A DNA stretch of 44,624 nucleotides, from contig JADGDR010000015.1 of the NCBI GenBank assembly GCA_016744795.1, forward strand, positions 1 to 44,624, in the 5' to 3' direction. This DNA is from Sulfurospirillum sp. (GTDB taxonomy: Bacteria; Campylobacterota; Campylobacteria; Campylobacterales; Sulfurospirillaceae). The notes under the pieces are model-generated. The model worked only from the letters and a program-made list of their open reading frames with translations. It did not search any database and was not told the DNA's origin. The translations under genes and the position numbers were made by a program. Below, one piece after another: positions 40,152 through 44,624 of this stretch (positions are counted from its first letter, which is position 1; each line of letters begins with the position of its first letter).

Positions 40152-42869
40152 TTAGCTTCCTATAAGTTTTACTTCATCCTCTCTTAAATATACCAAATAA
40201 GCCGATACCTTTTTGCTTGAAATCTTACTCATTGCATTTTTGTAAAGCCCAATTTGAGCAATGTGCGAGTCATTTACATGATTTGAACTCTTATAGTCAA
40301 TAACTATAACCTCATCATCTTTTTCAACTAACAAATCTATCTGTTTTCTTTCACCATTAAAAACAAGGGGTTGTTCCTTGTGTAATTTTGCATCTTTAAC
40401 AAGTAAAATAAACTTTTCATCATCTAAAAGCATTTGTATTCTTTTATAAATACTTTTAAGATTTGCTTCATTTAAAACATTTGAATACCTATTACATGTA
40501 GAGACATGGGCATTATCTAAAGAGGCTTTACTAAACTCACTCATCACTTCTAGACAATGGTGCATAGCCAAGCCATAGCTGATAGCAAAATGATCTGACT
40601 CAGTTGACTCATCTTTTTTTATGCTCTCTTGTGTTCCATAACTTTGCAAAGTTTGGTTCATTACATGTAAAGATTTTTCTTTACATGTAAAGCCCTGTTT
40701 TACGTCTACCTTGCCCTTTTTAATCTCTTGTAAGTCTAAATGCTCAAAAGCACTAGCCTTGTTTTTAGATATTACAATCAAAGAACTCTCAGCTCTTGTA
40801 AATGCAACATAGTGCATATTTAAAATATCTTCTTTTGCTAACACATCTTCTTTAGCCTTAGCATTTGCGTATTTTTCATCTAAAAATTCTCTTTGGCTCA
40901 CTCTTTGGTAAATTCCTACTAAATCTATTTCATCATACTCATAAAGAAGAGTTCCACCTCCTCCTCGTTTGTTTCCAAGTCTATCAACCACTAGAACATG
41001 TTCAAACTCTAAACCTTTTGACTTATGAATTGTAAGTATTTTTATGCCGTCATTATCTTCGCTTTTAGCGTCTTCGTTGAAATTATCACACTCAAACAAA
41101 AATGACTCAATATCTTCATAGCGACTACTTAGTTCTACTAATTTTATTATGTCCATATCATTATTAAATATTTCGTAACGTTTAACAATGGCTGTTATTA
41201 GTTGCATGGGAGTTTTGTATATTTTTAACCAAGTCATGTCAATAGATTCTCGCCAATCAAAACCAATAGCTACTAAAAAATTCTGTTTATAGATTTCATC
41301 TTTAAAATAAGCATATTTAAGCAGGTCTAAAATAGCCCCAATAATAGGAATACTTATTAGTTTTATTGTTGCTTCTGTTTGAACATTTATGTTTTTAATG
41401 TTATTTATTAGCTTATCTTTTAGTGTTTTTGCATCTTTGTTTTGGTGGGTAAGTATGGCTATGTCTTTGGGATTTACTCCCTCTTCTAAGAAAAACTCTA
41501 TCTTACTAAGAACCATATCTTCTATTTCATCGCTAAAGCAAACCTCTACAAAACCATCTTTTTCACTTTTTACTTTTTGTCTTTCATAACCTTTAATAGT
41601 ATGTTCAAAAACATCATTTACATACTCTACTACGTTTTTATTACTTCTATAATTTGTATCAAGAATATCCCTCTTTACTCCAAATTCTTCACGAGCATGT
41701 TTAAAAAGCTCTTTTGCTCCACCACGAAAGCGGTAAATTGACTGCTTAATGTCACCTACAAAAAACAAAGATTTAAATTCACTTGAGCCAATACCTGAAA
41801 CTATCTCACTCATAAGTGGTGCTAAAATCTTGTATTGCATTATGTTTGTATCTTGAAATTCATCTATTAAAATATGCTCAATCTTGCCATCAAGTCTAAA
41901 ATACAAAAAGTCTTTTGAAATTTCATTTTCAAGTAAAGTATATAAGGCATTTGTAACATCTGAAAAACTAAGAGTAGAGAGATCCTTATTAGTTGAGCGA
42001 ATTGCCGATTTGTATATGTAAAAAAGTTCACTAAGTTCTCCCAGCAGATACTTTTCACGCTCATTTAAATACTCTTCTAAAACTTCTTTGAGAGTTTCAA
42101 AAACTTCGCTAATTGCAGGTGTAACGTGCTTTTTGTATTGCCAATACTCTAAATCATCTTTTGCTAGGTATTTCTTTTTCATTACTTCAGTTATGGATTC
42201 AGCGTCAAATGTTTTTAAAACACTATCTTTTGCCCCTTGCTTTGCGAATAACTCTTTAAGATCATCTAAGAGAGAAAGAACAGATTGAGGGTTTACATGT
42301 AGAGCTTTTTGAACCCCTTTGGGATCAAATTCACTCTCTTTGTCGTAAAATTCATCGAGTAAATCAAATATATCTGAAAGCTTTTTACTCTCATGAATAC
42401 TAAATTTTAAAAGAGTATTGTATTTTTGTTCTTTTATGCAAAGTCTTAAAAATCTTTCTAAAATCTCTTCGTGAAGAGAGTCAGTTTCAATTTTAAAATC
42501 AGGCATAAATCCAGCATTAAGTGCGAATTTACGAAGAATTTTTGCAAAAAATGAATCAATTGTAGATATAAACAAATCTTCACTTAAAAATTTCTCTAAA
42601 ACCTTATCTTTTTGTTCTAAAATTTCTTCACATGTAAGTCCAACTTGCTTACTAATTTCTATTAATTCACTTCTGTTTTCCAAATCTTTTAAAACTTCAC
42701 AAATTCGACTTTTCATTTCCGCCGCAGCTTTGTTTGTAAAAGTAAGGGTAAGTATTTTTGCAGGACTTGCTCCCATATACAAAAGTGAAATATAACGAAC
42801 AGAAAGCGCATAAGTCTTTCCACTCCCTGCACTGGCTTCTAGGGCTAAATATGGTTCAAAGTTACTCAT
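40152..42869 (-). CDS. addA: AddA/RecB-like helicase-nuclease
   Basis: A 905-residue UvrD/Rep-type helicase with a C-terminal PD-(D/E)xK nuclease, for processing double-strand DNA ends before recombination. Motifs in order: EASAGSGKTYAL (Walker A), LTFTNKAAAEMKSRI, STIDSFFAKILRKFA, LIDEFQDTNIMQYKIL (Walker B), FVGDIKQSIYRFRGG, DTNYRSNK, ILTIHKSKGLEF and HYVAFTRAESSL; VIDYKSS marks the nuclease. No AddB is in the window. The ATG overlaps the upstream ATPase gene by 8 nt. Four palindrome copies lie inside, two of them (40662 and 40682) exactly 20 bp apart. Confidence 0.9.
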   Translation of the reverse strand: MSNFEPYLALEASAGSGKTYALSVRYISLLYMGASPAKILTLTFTNKAAAEMKSRICEVLKDLENRSELIEISKQVGLTCEEILEQKDKVLEKFLSEDLFISTIDSFFAKILRKFALNAGFMPDFKIETDSLHEEILERFLRLCIKEQKYNTLLKFSIHESKKLSDIFDLLDEFYDKESEFDPKGVQKALHVNPQSVLSLLDDLKELFAKQGAKDSVLKTFDAESITEVMKKKYLAKDDLEYWQYKKHVTPAISEVFETLKEVLEEYLNEREKYLLGELSELFYIYKSAIRSTNKDLSTLSFSDVTNALYTLLENEISKDFLYFRLDGKIEHILIDEFQDTNIMQYKILAPLMSEIVSGIGSSEFKSLFFVGDIKQSIYRFRGGAKELFKHAREEFGVKRDILDTNYRSNKNVVEYVNDVFEHTIKGYERQKVKSEKDGFVEVCFSDEIEDMVLSKIEFFLEEGVNPKDIAILTHQNKDAKTLKDKLINNIKNINVQTEATIKLISIPIIGAILDLLKYAYFKDEIYKQNFLVAIGFDWRESIDMTWLKIYKTPMQLITAIVKRYEIFNNDMDIIKLVELSSRYEDIESFLFECDNFNEDAKSEDNDGIKILTIHKSKGLEFEHVLVVDRLGNKRGGGGTLLYEYDEIDLVGIYQRVSQREFLDEKYANAKAKEDVLAKEDILNMHYVAFTRAESSLIVISKNKASAFEHLDLQEIKKGKVDVKQGFTCKEKSLHVMNQTLQSYGTQESIKKDESTESDHFAISYGLAMHHCLEVMSEFSKASLDNAHVSTCNRYSNVLNEANLKSIYKRIQMLLDDEKFILLVKDAKLHKEQPLVFNGERKQIDLLVEKDDEVIVIDYKSSNHVNDSHIAQIGLYKNAMSKISSKKVSAYLVYLREDEVKLIGS
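40662..40689. repeat. Two TACATGTA palindromes 20 bp apart
   Basis: The cores are at 40662-40669 and 40682-40689 inside addA, encoding Leu-His-Val and Thr-Cys-Lys in neighbouring positions. The centre-to-centre spacing is 20 bp, about two helical turns, so both sites face the same side of the DNA. Confidence 0.9.
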
Positions 42870-44463
42870 TATCTATCTTTTTTAATTTATTTATTAATTT
42901 TATAATTTCATCAACACTATCTTTTATCTCACTTCCCATCTTTTTAAGCTCATCTGGAAAATCATCTTGCATAAAAGTCATCAGTGAAAACCACACTGGC
43001 TTAAATATCTCTTTTAAATTATACTTTGGCATCTCAAAAAACTCTTTTGTTTTATAGTATTGTCCTCTTGCAATAAAATAAATTAAACTCACCATTATAA
43101 TTTCATTGGAAGCATTTCTATCCAATGATTTTAAAAAAATTTCGTAACTCTTTGAAAAATCTTCTATTTCTAAATCCAATCCCGCATAACTAAGTGCTTC
43201 ACCTATATGATAAACATGAGACTCTTGTATATTTCCATCTTTTATAGAAACTATAAGTTTTTTACCTCTTTCATTTAACTCTTTTGGCGTACACCAAGAA
43301 ACCAAAAACTTCACAAGCCACTCTACTCTTTGTCTATCTTTTTTTCGACCATATCTCATAAGATACCAAATATTAAAAAATCTTTCTTGGATTTTATATA
43401 TTTTATTTTTTCCTGTTGATTCTGACTCTACTATTTGATACTTGTCAACAAGTTGTTTTAGTTGAGCAGATACTACTTTACTAGTAAGCCTTGTTTTTTT
43501 AGCTATCTCTTTTGTAAGCATTCCATCCCAATTTATTGCTATTGCGTGGACTATGTCTTGAAGAGCCGGAGGCAAGTCATCCATCCTATGTTTATAAAGT
43601 GGTGTTGCTTCGTCCAAAACTTTTAGTAAATCTTGAAAGGCATCTCCTTCATCATCTAAAAATATATCAAAAAGCATTACCAATGTTCTTGGAACTCCTC
43701 CAGTAAGCCGTCTAAGAGTTTCTATGCGCTCAGGACTATTGTGTATAACTAATTCTATTTTCTTTTTTTGTTCACTTGTTCCAATAGCTCTTAAAAAGTT
43801 AATACTGTCTTCATAGTTCAACCCTTGAAGTTTTACTATCTTAAAAAACTCATAAAAAGGTTTACCATAGTCAAAATGCTGTTCTAGCATCTTGGTTGAA
43901 CCTCCTATAATCCTAAAAGATGAAGAAGTAAGCAAAATCTCTCTTAATCTTCTTTGTTCTTTCTCTTTTAATTTCCCAAAAAGCTCATCTATATTGTCTA
44001 TCAAAAGAAGAAGTTTTTTCTTTTTTGATTTTATGGCAGTTTCTAAATATGAAAAACATTTCAAGTCATAATCTTCATCTTCAAAATGCTCTTCCATCTT
44101 ATCAAGTACATCTTTAAACTCAGCTCCATATATAGATTGAAGATAATCAGCCACTTCTTCCCATAGTCTACACAATGACCTTATTTGATACTGCTCTTCT
44201 GCAAACTTTACTGGTAGTAAAAACTTTGATAACTTTTTATCTTTTTTTACCTCTAACATAATTTTTCTCAAAAGTGTAGTCTTACCTTGTCCTCGTTGTC
44301 CTATGATGATATAGTGTTGATTAGGTACATTATAATCTACTTCTTTTATGTCTTCAAAAATCTCATCAAATTCACTGTTTCTCACAACGAATCTGGATAA
44401 AAACTCATTTTCATCCATCTCATCAGGTGTATATTTATATCTTGAATAGTTAATTAGCGACAT
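42862..44463 (-). CDS. P-loop ATPase with a winged-helix-like region, unknown role
   Basis: A 533-residue protein. An AAA-type ATPase core has IIGQRGQGKTTLLRKIML (Walker A, near residue 52), LLLLIDNIDELFG (Walker B, near 155) and FRIIGGSTK (sensor-like). Next is a winged-helix-like region (LTKEIAKKTRLTSKVVSAQLKQL, near 315). The C-terminal 160 residues are mostly helical. The layout resembles archaeal-type and STAND-like ATPases of unknown function, some of which act in defence or chromosome handling. It overlaps addA by 8 nt and so is presumably expressed with it. Confidence 0.8.
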   Translation of the reverse strand: MSLINYSRYKYTPDEMDENEFLSRFVVRNSEFDEIFEDIKEVDYNVPNQHYIIIGQRGQGKTTLLRKIMLEVKKDKKLSKFLLPVKFAEEQYQIRSLCRLWEEVADYLQSIYGAEFKDVLDKMEEHFEDEDYDLKCFSYLETAIKSKKKKLLLLIDNIDELFGKLKEKEQRRLREILLTSSSFRIIGGSTKMLEQHFDYGKPFYEFFKIVKLQGLNYEDSINFLRAIGTSEQKKKIELVIHNSPERIETLRRLTGGVPRTLVMLFDIFLDDEGDAFQDLLKVLDEATPLYKHRMDDLPPALQDIVHAIAINWDGMLTKEIAKKTRLTSKVVSAQLKQLVDKYQIVESESTGKNKIYKIQERFFNIWYLMRYGRKKDRQRVEWLVKFLVSWCTPKELNERGKKLIVSIKDGNIQESHVYHIGEALSYAGLDLEIEDFSKSYEIFLKSLDRNASNEIIMVSLIYFIARGQYYKTKEFFEMPKYNLKEIFKPVWFSLMTFMQDDFPDELKKMGSEIKDSVDEIIKLINKLKKIDNE

Positions 44464-44624
44464 TTTTGTACCACCACATTCTTAGTATTGGAGAATTAAA
44501 CCTATAAATTCTAGGATTATCATTGTTATTAACTCAACTTTCGCACATAGATTCCAGTAAATCCATGAAGTTAATATAAGTATTAAAGCCCATAAATAGG
44601 TACATTTAGGTATAATTTTGTTAC
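44464..44624. other. Upstream gap at the right edge
   Basis: 161 bases with no supported gene. It is A+T-rich and must hold the promoter of the ATPase-addA pair. I see no clear repeat, tRNA or hairpin. Confidence 0.5.

Larger units (their letters stand above)
348..42301. repeat. Dispersed TACATGTA palindrome family (30 copies)
   Basis: Cores start near 350, 1413, 1893, 3310, 3523, 5352, 10568, 10686, 10902, 11082, 14110, 14370, 14938, 15202, 17080, 17185, 17811, 18744, 20356, 22036, 22146, 22317, 33156, 34396, 37212, 38160, 40493, 40662, 40682 and 42294. Most extend to TTTACATGTAAA, several to 14 bp (CTTTACATGTAAAG). Inside genes they read as Leu/Val-His-Val (18 copies) or Thr-Cys-Lys and close variants (11), never in the third frame, which contains TAA. 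The counts are by eye. The family is dispersed rather than tandem, and there is none in the pst genes, metE, nifJ or the ribosomal genes. Confidence 0.88.

Noticed and set aside
348-42301. TTTACATGTAAA as an ordinary transcription factor operator
   Set aside because: Twenty-nine of thirty copies are inside coding sequence, far from promoters.
1-44624. CRISPR array, insertion sequence or prophage
   Set aside because: I saw no regularly spaced direct repeats, transposase, integrase or phage structural genes; the window looks like core and accessory chromosome.
1-44624. tRNA or rRNA genes
   Set aside because: I scanned the intergenic gaps by eye and found no cloverleaf or rRNA-like sequence; a search program could still find a missed one.

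Overview
The window looks like chromosomal DNA of a free-living Campylobacterota (epsilonproteobacterium), most like Sulfurimonas or a close relative. The reasons are the strong A+T bias, tightly packed genes with 1-8 nt overlaps, GTG/TTG starts, promoters with a clear -10 but little -35, and the gene content: a desulforubrerythrin like Campylobacter Rrc, a NifJ-type pyruvate:ferredoxin oxidoreductase, LuxS, an AddA-type helicase-nuclease, a b561/diheme protein, GGDEF and OmpA proteins. The genus is inferred; there is no 16S rRNA or tRNA gene here.

Layout. 1-3980 (+): the end of a probable arsenite methyltransferase, a decayed DUF3047 gene, a TIGR04282-type glycosyltransferase, a mercuric-reductase-like flavoprotein, a TVP38/TMEM64 membrane protein and a GT2 glycosyltransferase, together resembling an arsenosugar cluster. 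4046-9643: phosphate uptake (pstS, then pstCAB) with a reversed gltD between. 9674-14542: a TauE/SafE-like membrane protein, a Dnmt2-type methyltransferase, a sensor diguanylate cyclase, desulforubrerythrin and NudC. 14804-18042: nucleotide salvage, a cupin, a metallopeptidase and the queuosine genes queC, queE, queD. 18044-24794: a two-part ThrE-type exporter, a lytic transglycosylase, an EI24 protein, a dUTPase, a small membrane protein, LuxS and several small or unknown genes. 24858-35704: a b561-diheme fusion, MetE, a Cys-rich unknown protein, NifJ, a HAD phosphatase, two OmpA-domain proteins and MscS. 35754-44463: a peptide-binding protein, DUF523, PurT, ribosomal proteins L13 and S9, AddA and a P-loop ATPase. 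No gene-free stretch exceeds 300 bases.

Two signals run across these genes. The first is a family of three intergenic elements (about 13542, 14672 and 37279), best read on the minus strand as small RNAs of about 70-90 nt. Each has a -10 box, a 5' hairpin showing CCUCC (an anti-Shine-Dalgarno mimic) in its loop, and a 3' terminator hairpin with an invariant UGCCC loop. The two strongest GGAGG ribosome-binding sites seen, those of the diguanylate cyclase and the larger OmpA protein, are complementary to the loop region and are natural candidate targets.

The second is the palindrome TACATGTA, usually inside TTTACATGTAAA. I count 30 copies, 29 of them inside genes, read as Leu-His-Val or Thr-Cys-Lys. 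It is far more frequent than base composition predicts and is absent from the most conserved genes (pst operon, metE, nifJ, ribosomal proteins). It behaves like a highly iterated palindrome of unknown function.
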